DNA of 61,740 nt, from IMG/VR virus record IMGVR_UViG_3300045919_000425, positions 97,199-158,938 of that record; one strand, given 5' to 3'. Shown here one piece after another: positions 1 through 7,879 of this stretch. Numbering within the stretch: position 1 is the first letter of the stretch; the number at the start of each line of letters is the position of its first letter. The position numbers and the translations under genes are program-made. The notes beneath the pieces were generated by a model. It saw only the letters and a program-made list of their open reading frames with translations, did not search any database and was not told where the DNA came from. This DNA comes from a virus.

Positions 1-38
1 AGCAAATTATCGAAGACGATTCGGACATTCCCTTTTAA
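1..38 (+). CDS. ssb: 3' end of a single-stranded DNA-binding protein gene (partial)
   Basis: Only the last codons lie in the window. The frame starting at base 3 reads QIIEDDSDIPF and then TAA. An acidic tail ending in D-I-P-F is the signature of bacterial SSB proteins (E. coli SSB ends DDDIPF) and is the docking site for host replication and repair proteins. The next genes are nucleic-acid repair and recombination genes, which fits. The OB fold is outside the window, so the call rests on the tail alone; another protein with an SSB-like tail is possible. Confidence 0.6.
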   Translation, partial: QIIEDDSDIPF

Positions 39-62
39 GTCCTTGATTTAATATGCAATAAT

Positions 63-114
63 AATAGAAAATACCACAGCTTGACTTTCGGTTAAGTTTG
101 TGGTATTTTCTATT
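63..114. repeat. 16-bp perfect inverted repeat enclosing a promoter
   Basis: Bases 63-78 are the exact reverse complement of 99-114, with a 20-base spacer. The -35 box of the promoter at 81-109 lies in the spacer and its -10 lies in the right arm. There is no U-tract after the right arm, so a standard terminator for the preceding gene is not obvious. It could be an operator, or a hairpin at the end of the upstream transcript. Confidence 0.8.
81..109 (+). promoter_or_regulatory. Sigma-70-type promoter P1
   Basis: TTGACT at 81-86, a 17-base spacer carrying GTTAA, TGG before the -10, and TATTTT at 104-109. It drives the RNA ligase-kinase gene at 127. Confidence 0.75.
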
Positions 115-126
115 CAAGGAGGAATT

Positions 127-1539
127 ATGAATAAAGAAGAGTTAAGGAAATTTGTATTAGAAAATCCAGAACTTGTTGATATGAAGAGAACCTCAAAAGA
201 AGGCATTTATATCTTGAAATACAAGAAAACAGTTTTCTTTAATAGTTTGTGGAATGAGTTTCTTGAAGAATGCCGAGGGACAATTATTGACAGTGAGTTT
301 AATGTGATCTCAAGGCCATTTACCAAGATCTATAACTTTGGAGTAGAAGAAAAAAGTCCAAAGTTACCAGAGGAAACTCCAATAATAGCGTACAGAAAAG
401 TTAATGGATTCATGGTTGCCGTAACTCTTTACAATAATGAACCATTAATCTCTACAACTGGAACGATTGATTCTCAGCATGTAATTTACGCAAAAGAGAT
501 GATGTTGAAGTCCTGCGCATGGAGTAAGTGGGTTCATTTCTTCAGATCTAACCCTAACCTTACGTTTATGTTTGAATGTGTTCATAAAGAAGATCCCCAC
601 ATCATCGCTGAAGATGAAGGCATTTATCTTTTAGGTTGGAGGGAGAATAGGTGGGATTCTAAGGTTGATGGATGGTTAACATCAGAGGATGATGTTATTC
701 AGAACACGGCGAATCATCTTGGATGTAAGTTCGCAGAATCGCATAAAACATCAGTTGGAGAGTTAATTATCCTTTCTAAGAAAATTAAGCACGAAGGATT
801 TGTTTTCTACACACAAGACAATATCAGCGCAAAGATTAAGACACCTTATTATCTTGTGAAGAAATTTATAGCAAGAGCACCAAGGGACTCTAAGCTTATG
901 AACCCTAATGTTAAGAAGAACGTGGACGAGGAATATTACCCATTAATTGACGCTATTCAAGCGAACATTAGAAAGTTCATGCTGTTAAGTGAACAGGCAA
1001 GACTTGAGTGGATAACCAAGTTTCTTACTTCTGGTAGTGTAGAATTTACGGTCAGGAATACTAATTCCCCAATATTTTACATGTTGATTGGGGTGCCAGG
1101 ATCAGGAAAATCAACATGGATTAAAGATAACATCACAGAAGATTTTACGATCTTATCCACAGATGATTACATAGAAAGAAAAGCTAAGGAAGAAGGTAAG
1201 TCCTATAACGAAGCTTTTAATTCGAATATTTCGGAAGCGTTCAGGGTTTTGAGAAGGGAGATGGATAAGGCCATCTCCGAGAAACGTAATATCGTATGGG
1301 ATCAAACAAATACGGACAGTAAAAGTAGGCGAGCTAAATTAAACCTAATTCCTTCTTTCTATAGGAAAGTTGCAGTTGTGATTTCATTACCAGAAAGAAA
1401 AGAATTAGAAAGAAGGCTTTTATTAAGACCGGGGAAGACTATCTCAAACAATACACTGGAAGATATGATTAATATGTTTATAGCTACTATTCCTAACCTT
1501 CACGATGAGTTCGAGGAAATACTAACCTCAGCTACTTGA
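127..1539 (+). CDS. RNA ligase-polynucleotide kinase fusion
   Basis: 470 residues from the ATG at 127, which has GGAGG at 118-122 and is preferred over the upstream ATG at 100. The N-terminal ~320 residues look like a T4 Rnl1-type RNA ligase: nucleotidyl-lysine motif KVNG with K91, FMFEC (motif III), GIYLLGW (IIIa), HEGFVF (IV) and AKIK (V). The C-terminal ~150 residues are a P-loop 5'-kinase domain: GVPGSGKST at 322-330, then DDYIERK and WDQTNTD. T4 carries ligase (RnlA) and kinase-phosphatase (Pnkp) as two proteins that repair cleaved host tRNA; here ligase and kinase are joined and no phosphatase domain is present. The likely role is RNA end healing and sealing in the infected cell. The stop codon overlaps the next promoter. 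Confidence 0.9.
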   Translation: MNKEELRKFVLENPELVDMKRTSKEGIYILKYKKTVFFNSLWNEFLEECRGTIIDSEFNVISRPFTKIYNFGVEEKSPKLPEETPIIAYRKVNGFMVAVTLYNNEPLISTTGTIDSQHVIYAKEMMLKSCAWSKWVHFFRSNPNLTFMFECVHKEDPHIIAEDEGIYLLGWRENRWDSKVDGWLTSEDDVIQNTANHLGCKFAESHKTSVGELIILSKKIKHEGFVFYTQDNISAKIKTPYYLVKKFIARAPRDSKLMNPNVKKNVDEEYYPLIDAIQANIRKFMLLSEQARLEWITKFLTSGSVEFTVRNTNSPIFYMLIGVPGSGKSTWIKDNITEDFTILSTDDYIERKAKEEGKSYNEAFNSNISEAFRVLRREMDKAISEKRNIVWDQTNTDSKSRRAKLNLIPSFYRKVAVVISLPERKELERRLLLRPGKTISNNTLEDMINMFIATIPNLHDEFEEILTSAT

Positions 1540-1564
1540 CTTTTAGTTAAACATCTGATAGGTT
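1536..1564 (+). promoter_or_regulatory. Sigma-70-type promoter P2
   Basis: TTGACT at 1536-1541, 17-base spacer with GTTAA at the same offset as P1, extended TGA, and TAGGTT at 1559-1564. The -35 contains the TGA stop codon of the preceding gene. It serves the AAA+ gene at 1622. Confidence 0.75.
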
Positions 1565-1621
1565 ACTTATATGGAAGATTTCATACCAGAAGCAATGTCA
1601 CTTAATAAATAGGGAGGTTTC

Positions 1622-2653
1622 ATGAGTTCTGTGATTACTAGTGAGCATTCAGGATCAGAAGTTGTCGTAACTGATGTAGTAAGACTTGAGAAGGGCGTTC
1701 GATTCAAGCTAACTCCATTTCAGGTAATGAGTCATGACCAGGACGGGAATGTAAATGCAATAACAATGCAAGTGGATTCAAAGAAGGAAAGTGTCGATTA
1801 TGAAATAAAGCCAGGTGCATTTAGGTTGACACCAAAAGCAGGATTGCAAAGAATTGATTTTCCAGATACCCCTTATTTTAAGACACCACAGTCTGAAGAA
1901 TTAAGAAAGATATTTACAAACTTCCGTAATAAGATCCATGTATATGTTAGAGCAAAACTAGAACTTAAAAGATCGGCATTGTTAGGTTCAGAGCCAGGGG
2001 TAGGTAAGACTTCCCTGATCACTGATTTTTGTAAGGAAGCGATACTTAAAGATCCTAGTACTTGCGCACTATTTGTCGATTCAGAGGAAGTTTCACCAGA
2101 AATACTTCATAGGATGTTTAGAACTCAGACAGAAAGTTCAAAGGATGTTAAGTTTATTATATTAGTCATAGAAGACATTGGCGGAACTGGATTAAATCAG
2201 AAAATGGACAGAGTATCAGGCGAACTTCTTTCATTTCTTGAGGGTTCTCCGGGGTTGTTCACTAAGCAGACGTTAATAGTGGGTACAACTAACTATCTGG
2301 ATGATCTGTCAGAGACATTGAAAGGAAGACCTGGCAGGTTTGACGTAACGATTCAAATTACCCCTCCAGACGATAGTTCTTGTAAGATTCTGGCACAAAA
2401 TTATTCATCCTTAATAAAGGAAAGAGACCTAACAGGAGAGGAGATCGGATTTATTATTGGAAAGAAGTTCACACCTGCTTACATTAAAGAGATCATATTA
2501 AGGTCAGAGCTTAATGATATTTCAATCCAAGAATCTGTTAAAGAACTAGAAATACAAAGGAAGAAGTCAGACAAGAAAGAGCATGGGATCAATGATAGAA
2601 CCTCAGACAGTAAGGTTGGATTCGGGTTTAATGATGACGATGATGATTTTTGA
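1622..2653 (+). CDS. AAA+ ATPase
   Basis: 343 residues; AGGGAGG lies just before the ATG. A ~115-residue N-terminal region of unknown fold is followed by an AAA+ module: Walker A GSEPGVGKT at 122-130, Walker B IILVIED at 179-185, sensor-1 GTTN at 221-224 and an arginine-finger-like GRPGRFD at 235-241. The C-terminus is strongly acidic and ends in five Asp and a Phe, reminiscent of the SSB tail encoded upstream, so it may bind an SSB-tail receptor (inference). Lying between RNA repair and recombinase genes it probably acts in nucleic-acid or protein remodelling, but its substrate cannot be read from the sequence. Confidence 0.85.
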   Translation: MSSVITSEHSGSEVVVTDVVRLEKGVRFKLTPFQVMSHDQDGNVNAITMQVDSKKESVDYEIKPGAFRLTPKAGLQRIDFPDTPYFKTPQSEELRKIFTNFRNKIHVYVRAKLELKRSALLGSEPGVGKTSLITDFCKEAILKDPSTCALFVDSEEVSPEILHRMFRTQTESSKDVKFIILVIEDIGGTGLNQKMDRVSGELLSFLEGSPGLFTKQTLIVGTTNYLDDLSETLKGRPGRFDVTIQITPPDDSSCKILAQNYSSLIKERDLTGEEIGFIIGKKFTPAYIKEIILRSELNDISIQESVKELEIQRKKSDKKEHGINDRTSDSKVGFGFNDDDDDF

Positions 2654-2662
2654 GTTCAATAC

Positions 2663-2691
2663 TTGACTTTAAAGATTACTCGTGATAGGTT
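2663..2691 (+). promoter_or_regulatory. Sigma-70-type promoter P3
   Basis: TTGACT 2663-2668, 17-base spacer, TGA, TAGGTT 2686-2691. Its -10 region is identical to P2. It precedes the gene at 2719. Confidence 0.75.
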
Positions 2692-2718
2692 GATTGAAGG
2701 AAATAAATAGGAGGGGAT

Positions 2719-3195
2719 ATGAGTTCTTTAGTAACAAGCATTACGAAAGAGGCAGTTTCAATTGCAGTTAATGAGGTACAGGGGTTATTAGTAAAAGCAC
2801 AGAGATTGGATAGGATTGAGCCAACCGGCACTCATGGGATTCACTCATTCTTAAGAGCAATGACAGTAGGGTTGGGAACTATATCGACACTTATGTCTCA
2901 GGTAGGATGGAAATTATCCGCTGCGGAAAGACAAGTCAAGCTTGCACAGTCAATTGCAGCACTAGAGTTATTCCCGCAGTATTGTACGGAAAAAGGAATC
3001 AAAGGAACCGCCGAATTGATGAAATTCTTCATTCAGGGACATGAAACGGTATTACAAGCACAAGAAGAGGCATCTTACTGGGAACACTTACACGAATACT
3101 TGAAGGGAATTTTATCTACTGTAAATGAGGCAAATACCAACGCCAGAAAACTATGGTGTGATATGAAAATGACACCAGTTATGAGAGGCGAATAA
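2719..3195 (+). CDS. Hypothetical protein, mostly helical
   Basis: 158 residues, with GGAGGGG just before the ATG. No family recognised. The sequence looks largely alpha-helical with no membrane segment. It lies between the AAA+ ATPase and the RecA-like recombinase and has its own promoter (P3). A replication or recombination accessory role is inferred from position only. Confidence 0.75.
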   Translation: MSSLVTSITKEAVSIAVNEVQGLLVKAQRLDRIEPTGTHGIHSFLRAMTVGLGTISTLMSQVGWKLSAAERQVKLAQSIAALELFPQYCTEKGIKGTAELMKFFIQGHETVLQAQEEASYWEHLHEYLKGILSTVNEANTNARKLWCDMKMTPVMRGE

Positions 3196-3242
3196 TACGA
3201 TACCGTACATGCAGTTTAAGATATTAACACTTAGGAGGAATA

Positions 3243-4457
3243 ATGAATACAGTAATTCAACCAAAATCCGTGAAGAAACCAAGCTACTTTTCCGCATTTG
3301 CTAAGATTGAGAATATTAAAACTGCACAGTTCCATTATGATAATCCCGGAGAGCTTTTAACCACAGGCTCTATTTCATTAGATTACGCATTGGGTGGTGG
3401 AATCCCCCGTGGCAGGATCTCTTTATTTTGGGGAGAAGCAGGAACAGGTAAAACATGGCAAGCGCTCAGAATGATGTCAGCAGAGTTAAGTAAATTTCCA
3501 GAAAAGACAGCTTTGTGGATTGACACCGAAGGATCCTTTGATGCACAAAGGGCACTAGACTTAGGAGTTGATCTGGATAGAGTGCAGGTTCTTTCTGGGA
3601 ATACTGCCGAAGAAATCATCACACCTCTAGCTAAGGTAAAGAAATTAATGCTAGAAGGAAAAGACTGCTGCTTTATAGGATTGGACTCTGTAAAAGCCCT
3701 CGTGCCGTCTTCTGTAGAGTCAGCGCTGGAGAATGGGAACATATCAGGAGCAACAAATGCGTATGGTGGTATTGCAAAAACAGTAAACCCGTTAGTTTCA
3801 TTGTTCAAGGAACTTTCCGAGAAGCTAGATATTCCAATAGTCATGATTAATCACGCATCTGATGAGATGGATGCAATGAAAGCTATGAAGAGTAAAGTAA
3901 AAATGGGCGGAGGACACTATTTGAGACATATGGCATCAGTAGTGATGCAATTCATCAAGTCAGATTCCTCAAAGACAAACCTTATTGATGAATCTGAAAA
4001 AACGATGAACGATAAGTCGGTCATCGTAGGATACCGTACTCGTGTGAAGGTCGGTAAAACAAGAAGAACTGTGGAAGGTAAAGAGGGTGAGTTTTACGTA
4101 AATTTTGCCAATGGAATTATTGTTAATAAAGAAGAAGAGGCGATAGACTTAGGAATGAACTTAGGACTCATTACAACAACAGGAACAAAACACCACTTCG
4201 GCGAAATGACTTCAAATAATTACGGAGTTCATAAGTCAGGATATGTAGGCTTCTTAAAAGAGAATCCATCGGTACTTGCAGATATTGAGAAAGCGATCCT
4301 GGCTAGGTGTACTAAGAAAACTGCTTTTCAACTAAAGTTAGACGAGCAAGAGGAGTTAAAAGAAAAAGAATTAGCAGAGCAAGAGCTTGAGGAATTTGGA
4401 AGTGACACAGTAGAAGTTCTTGCAGAGAAGTTGGTTAGTAAAAAGAAGACAAAATAA
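3243..4457 (+). CDS. RecA/UvsX-like recombinase
   Basis: 404 residues; TAGGAGG precedes the ATG. It has the RecA core: TGSISLDYALGGGIPRG leading to Walker A GEAGTGKT at 64-71, LWIDTEGSFD with the catalytic-type Glu near 96, and Walker B CCFIGLDS with D148. MINHASDEM resembles the region after the RecA DNA-binding loop. It would form filaments on single-stranded DNA and drive strand exchange for recombination-dependent replication and repair, together with SSB. The last ~60 residues are charged and Lys/Glu-rich. Phage UvsX and bacterial RecA types cannot be separated with confidence by eye. Confidence 0.9.
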   Translation: MNTVIQPKSVKKPSYFSAFAKIENIKTAQFHYDNPGELLTTGSISLDYALGGGIPRGRISLFWGEAGTGKTWQALRMMSAELSKFPEKTALWIDTEGSFDAQRALDLGVDLDRVQVLSGNTAEEIITPLAKVKKLMLEGKDCCFIGLDSVKALVPSSVESALENGNISGATNAYGGIAKTVNPLVSLFKELSEKLDIPIVMINHASDEMDAMKAMKSKVKMGGGHYLRHMASVVMQFIKSDSSKTNLIDESEKTMNDKSVIVGYRTRVKVGKTRRTVEGKEGEFYVNFANGIIVNKEEEAIDLGMNLGLITTTGTKHHFGEMTSNNYGVHKSGYVGFLKENPSVLADIEKAILARCTKKTAFQLKLDEQEELKEKELAEQELEEFGSDTVEVLAEKLVSKKKTK

Positions 4458-4468
4458 CATCAAGATAC

Positions 4469-4497
4469 TTGACTTCTTTTCAAAATTAGTATAGCTT
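4469..4497 (+). promoter_or_regulatory. Sigma-70-type promoter P4
   Basis: TTGACT 4469-4474, 17-base spacer, TAGCTT 4492-4497. A 7-bp hairpin (GGAAGGA/TCCTTCC, 4505-4523, 5-base loop) would lie at the very 5' end of its transcript. Confidence 0.7.
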
Positions 4498-4549
4498 ACT
4501 TAAAGGAAGGAATTTCTCCTTCCGAGTCACAAATCCAAAGGAGTTCACC

Positions 4550-4699
4550 ATGGCTAAATCACAGTTTCGTAAAAGTACTAACCAAAAATCAAAAAAAGGA
4601 TTAATCACAACAACAGTATTTAAGCTAGGTAATGTTAAGGTTTGCATTCAAAAGCCAGTAGAATCTAAGAAAAAGATGAGCCAAAAAAGGCAAAAGTAG
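4550..4699 (+). CDS. Small basic hypothetical protein
   Basis: 49 residues, ATG at 4550 preceded by AAAGGAG. The protein is rich in Lys, Gln and Ser and may bind nucleic acid. Near the end, a -1 shift at AAG AAA AAG (about 4667-4675) would avoid the TAG at 4697 and add a Lys-rich tail (DEPKKAKVEVKTVK) ending at 4719. Either programmed frameshifting or a simple sequence difference could explain this. It has its own promoter, P4. No family recognised. Confidence 0.6.
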   Translation: MAKSQFRKSTNQKSKKGLITTTVFKLGNVKVCIQKPVESKKKMSQKRQK

Positions 4700-4790
4700 A
4701 AGTTAAGACAGTTAAGTAATTCATATTCTAGGTTCTATCTGAGCATATACGATTAAGCGTAAACAAAAAAGAGTGATTTTAGTGGAAAGC

Positions 4791-4829
4791 AAGTCCTGTA
4801 TGCTTCAGTTTCGGAGCGACACAGGACTT
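4791..4829 (+). other. Structured RNA leader upstream of the phosphoesterase
   Basis: AAGTCCTGT at 4791-4799 pairs with ACAGGACTT at 4821-4829 (9 bp), with a possible inner stem GCTTC/GGAGC. It sits in the 285 bases without a gene between 4700 and 4984. No U-tract follows, so it is not a clear terminator. It is not a tRNA. The rest of the gap holds only a possible extended -10 (TGCTATAAA, ending at 4950). Confidence 0.5.
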
Positions 4830-4941
4830 CTGAATATCTTTACCGTGATATCATCGAACTAATATTTAGGCTCATATGCCGTAATAGTGTGCGGGTAAGT
4901 TAGGTGGATTTTCTGATTAAACACTACAAGAAACATCAAAA

Positions 4942-4950
4942 TGCTATAAA
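4942..4950 (+). promoter_or_regulatory. Possible extended -10 promoter
   Basis: TG, one base, then TATAAA at 4945-4950, 35 bases before the gene at 4985. There is no convincing -35, so the call rests on the extended -10 only. Confidence 0.3.
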
Positions 4951-4984
4951 TTGAGTTCTGCGATGCGAAGGGGAGAAAGCATAA

Positions 4985-6400
4985 ATGAGTTCAAATAAAA
5001 AAGTTATGGAAAATAATGAAGAATATTCTTTTGGTTACAGCGATGTAAAAAACCATCAAGAAGAAAAAATAGTAAAAGGGTTTTACGTTGTACACGCTCC
5101 AGTAGCAGGAGCGATACTGCACCAGGGATTAATAAGGTCGATAGAGAATATCTGCTCAAGAAAAAAAGGACAGCAAGTAATCATCCCAATAAGACATCAT
5201 GCGCAATCCTTTGAAGTTCAAAATGAGAACTTTGACCCAACAGTACTTCAATTATCCAAGAAGTTTCCTATGGTAAAGACATTTAAGTTTAATAAAAATC
5301 TTAAAGCAGTAGACCTTCAGTTGAACGCACAGAACTTAAACCCACTTTCAGGTATCGAGAGATTTACTCAGGATGGAAATCATAGACATTCAGTGATCGT
5401 AGCACATCCAAAACAGGACTATAAAGTGATTCCATTCTCACACATCAAGTCCCCTCATCTTGCATTCACTACAGGAGCATCTACTTATCCATGTTACCGT
5501 GATAACACTCAGGGAAGAAAAGCAGAACAGGAGCATAAGATTGGTTGCGTTATTATCGAGATCTATTCAGAACAAAGATTCCGTATGACACAAGTAGAAG
5601 CAGCGAAAGATGGATCGTTCATCTATGACGGTGTGAAGTACTTACCAAATGGAAGAATTATTGAGAATTTCCAAGTTGAAGCATACATAGCAGGAGACCT
5701 TCACCCAGGTAACCACTCTGAGTTTGCTGTGAATGAGATGCTGAAATTGATTCGTAAATACAAACCAGAGAACTTATTACTTCATGATGCAATGGATTTC
5801 TTCTCGCTAAACCACCATGAAGCGCACAGTGTTCCACTCATGAGAGATCGTATTGTTAATGGACGTACGTTAGACTTTGAAAGAAAAGAAATACTAAAGA
5901 TATTCAATCGACTTGATAGAGCTATGGATGGAAGAGACATTATTATCGTTCCTTCTAATCATAATGACTTCCTTGGTAGAAGACTTCATGAACTTAGATT
6001 AGACCAAGATCCAGTGAACTCAGTGTTGTTAGCCGAGATATACGCTAAGTGGATGAAAGATGGAAGAACAAGGTTTCCAGAAGAGTATTTATTAGATCTT
6101 CCAGATAACTTCCTATTCCCTTCATTGAATCAAGATGTTATTATCGAAGGTTATAACAATATACATGGGGATAAATCGGCAGGTGGAGCAAAAGGTAGCC
6201 CAGGTGCTCTCAATAGAATCTATCAAAAGAGTATCTCAGGCCACACACATAGCCCATGTAAGATAGGTGACACAATTGTAGTTGGAACGAATTCCTTATT
6301 AAAACAAGGCTATAACAACGGTGTACAGAGCTGGCTCCACTCCGATGTGATTATTTATAAAGGTGGACAAACGCAAACAATATTCAAAATACCGGAATAG
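4985..6400 (+). CDS. Calcineurin-like metallophosphoesterase with large N-terminal domain
   Basis: 471 residues; GGGGAG precedes the ATG. The C-terminal half carries the metal-ligand series of calcineurin-like phosphoesterases in order: GDLH at 237-240, HDAMD near 267-271, SNHND at 324-328 (in place of GNHD) and GHTHSP near residue 418. The N-terminal ~230 residues, rich in His and aromatic residues, match no family I recognise. Phage enzymes of this class include nucleases and phosphatases; a DNA or nucleotide target is plausible but not shown. It follows a structured leader with no close copy of the common promoter. Length is well above a minimal phosphoesterase (~200 residues). Confidence 0.8.
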   Translation: MSSNKKVMENNEEYSFGYSDVKNHQEEKIVKGFYVVHAPVAGAILHQGLIRSIENICSRKKGQQVIIPIRHHAQSFEVQNENFDPTVLQLSKKFPMVKTFKFNKNLKAVDLQLNAQNLNPLSGIERFTQDGNHRHSVIVAHPKQDYKVIPFSHIKSPHLAFTTGASTYPCYRDNTQGRKAEQEHKIGCVIIEIYSEQRFRMTQVEAAKDGSFIYDGVKYLPNGRIIENFQVEAYIAGDLHPGNHSEFAVNEMLKLIRKYKPENLLLHDAMDFFSLNHHEAHSVPLMRDRIVNGRTLDFERKEILKIFNRLDRAMDGRDIIIVPSNHNDFLGRRLHELRLDQDPVNSVLLAEIYAKWMKDGRTRFPEEYLLDLPDNFLFPSLNQDVIIEGYNNIHGDKSAGGAKGSPGALNRIYQKSISGHTHSPCKIGDTIVVGTNSLLKQGYNNGVQSWLHSDVIIYKGGQTQTIFKIPE

Positions 6401-6409
6401 AAGGGAGAA

Positions 6410-7141
6410 GTGTTGGAACAAGATTTCTTAAGAAGTATTCTGCACTACAATACAGAATCAGGAGAACTGGTTTGGCGTAATAATAGCGGGAGGTGGACAA
6501 AAAGAGAGGATGGAAGAAACCCTTGTCATTATGATAAAGATGGATATCTCATTCTGGTAATTCAGGGTAAGAAATATAAGGCTCATAGGATTGCCTGGTT
6601 CTATTGCCATAATGAGTGGCCAGAACAGATTAATCACATAAATGGAGTGCCTGACGACAACCGTCTTGCTAATTTAGAAGCAAGCAATCAGAGAGCTAAC
6701 TGTCAAAACAGGGTCGAGCATAGGAATGGAGGCTTGGTTGGGGTAAGGTACAAGGAAGGTAAAGTGTACGAGTCATATATAAACGTGGAACTAATAAACT
6801 ATTTCCTTGGAACCTACGACACAGATGAAGAAGCTCATAAGGCTCATGTGATCGCCACTAATCAAGCACTTAATGGAACTTTTCATGATTGGTTGATTAA
6901 ACATCGCATAGAAAGAGAGAGGGTTTTAATAGAAAGAAGGAAAAAGAGAACCGTATCTCATATATCGCAAAGGGGGAAAAGTTACATACTTAGAATAACT
7001 TATGAAAACGTAAGGTACTTAGTACTACACTCAGCCTATAAGGAAGAAGTTGAGAAGTATAAGACAGTAGTTGATGACTTATTCCGAGAAGGAAAATTTG
7101 ATCCCTCGGTTCACTGCATAAGAAAGAAGAAAACCAATTAA
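6410..7141 (+). CDS. HNH endonuclease (free-standing homing type)
   Basis: About 243 residues. The start is GTG at 6410 or TTG at 6413; AAGGGAG at 6401-6407 is better spaced for the TTG. The HNH core is seen as AHRIAWFYCHNEWPEQINHINGVPDDNRLANLEA-like sequence at about residues 58-92, with INHINGVPDDNRLANL typical of phage HNH enzymes that carry an AP2-like DNA-binding part. A second segment (GLVGVRY... YFLGTYDTDEEAHKAH) matches the AP2-like domain. Such genes usually act as selfish homing enzymes that cut related phage DNA. It is wedged between two unrelated genes. Confidence 0.85.
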   Translation: MLEQDFLRSILHYNTESGELVWRNNSGRWTKREDGRNPCHYDKDGYLILVIQGKKYKAHRIAWFYCHNEWPEQINHINGVPDDNRLANLEASNQRANCQNRVEHRNGGLVGVRYKEGKVYESYINVELINYFLGTYDTDEEAHKAHVIATNQALNGTFHDWLIKHRIERERVLIERRKKRTVSHISQRGKSYILRITYENVRYLVLHSAYKEEVEKYKTVVDDLFREGKFDPSVHCIRKKKTN

Positions 7142-7156
7142 CTAACAAGGAGAAGC

Positions 7157-7537
7157 ATGTCACAGTTTTTAACCGCTCTAGATGTCATTCAGATAGAAGA
7201 TGCTTCACATGAAGGAAGGGGTACTTGGATAACCCAAGCACCCTTAGTTTACCAGTCAGACAGTATTGGGGACATAGTGGTTCCGGTAGGATTTTCAACT
7301 GACTTTGCGTCAGTGCCGAGAATTCCAGTATTGTTTGATATCGCAGGAGATCGTGGCAATTCGGCAGGCACAGTCCATGATTTTCTGTATGATGTAAAAT
7401 GCACATTACCGGTAAGCCGTAAGCAGGCCGACGCTGTATTGATGGAAGCTTTAATCTCTCAAGGTGTAGCAAAATGGATAGCGTTTGGTATGTATTTAGC
7501 AGTAAGAGTATTTGCGTCAAGCCACTATAGGAAATAA
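7157..7537 (+). CDS. DUF1353-family phage protein
   Basis: 126 residues; AAGGAGAA precedes the ATG. The pattern VPVGFSTDFASVPR, followed by AGTVHDFLYD and a hydrophobic C-terminal segment (AKWIAFGMYLAVRVF), is that of DUF1353, a small phage family of unknown function often found near lysis or tail genes. Here it follows the HNH gene. Confidence 0.8.
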   Translation: MSQFLTALDVIQIEDASHEGRGTWITQAPLVYQSDSIGDIVVPVGFSTDFASVPRIPVLFDIAGDRGNSAGTVHDFLYDVKCTLPVSRKQADAVLMEALISQGVAKWIAFGMYLAVRVFASSHYRK

Positions 7538-7550
7538 TGGTTCGGGATAC

Positions 7551-7579
7551 TTGACTTTAAGTTAATACTATGGCAGATT
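7551..7579 (+). promoter_or_regulatory. Sigma-70-type promoter P5
   Basis: TTGACT 7551-7556, 17-base spacer with GTTAA at the common offset, TGG, CAGATT 7574-7579. The -10 is weak. It precedes the gene at 7600. Confidence 0.65.
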
Positions 7580-7599
7580 AATTAAAGAGGAGGTTACGG

Positions 7600-7815
7600 A
7601 TGAAATTAAAAGATCTGATAGATACCTTGGGTAAATTCAACCCAGAGATTCAGATAATTAGTTCGTATTATTCTGGCATGAGCCATAGTGTAACTGAACC
7701 AAATCTAACCCTAGTAAAAAAGGGAATCAATTTAATTGATGAGTTTGACACTTATGGAGAGGGGACTGTATGTGACGAATCTGAGATTGTAATACAAGAT
7801 TTAATTCCTATCTAG
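7600..7815 (+). CDS. Hypothetical small protein
   Basis: 71 residues; GAGGTT precedes the ATG. Acidic, no membrane segment, no family recognised. The start MKLKDLIDTLGKFNPEIQI resembles small phage proteins of unknown role. It is a single-gene unit between P5 and P6. Confidence 0.65.
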   Translation: MKLKDLIDTLGKFNPEIQIISSYYSGMSHSVTEPNLTLVKKGINLIDEFDTYGEGTVCDESEIVIQDLIPI

Positions 7816-7820
7816 GGCAC

Positions 7821-7849
7821 TTGACTTTTTGTTTCATTCATGGTAGATT
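7821..7849 (+). promoter_or_regulatory. Sigma-70-type promoter P6
   Basis: TTGACT 7821-7826, 17-base spacer, TGG, TAGATT 7844-7849. It precedes the gene at 7880. Confidence 0.75.
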
Positions 7850-7879
7850 AATTGAAGTTCCAACACCAAAGGAGATTTT

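Noticed and set aside
1685-1700. GTTCGATTC, like a tRNA T-loop
   Set aside because: It lies inside the AAA+ gene and no acceptor, D or anticodon arms can be formed around it. No tRNA was found anywhere in the window.
3383-3844. 153-codon open frame on the - strand inside the recombinase gene
   Set aside because: It lies wholly antisense to a gene with clear Walker motifs, has no ribosome site and a composition expected of a shadow frame.
4791-4829. Stem in the 4.8-kb gap as a riboswitch
   Set aside because: There is one hairpin without any recognisable aptamer motif or alternative terminator. It is listed only as a structured leader.
6410-6412. GTG as the certain start of the HNH gene
   Set aside because: The ribosome site AAGGGAG leaves only two bases before the GTG; the TTG three bases on is spaced better. 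The start is left open.
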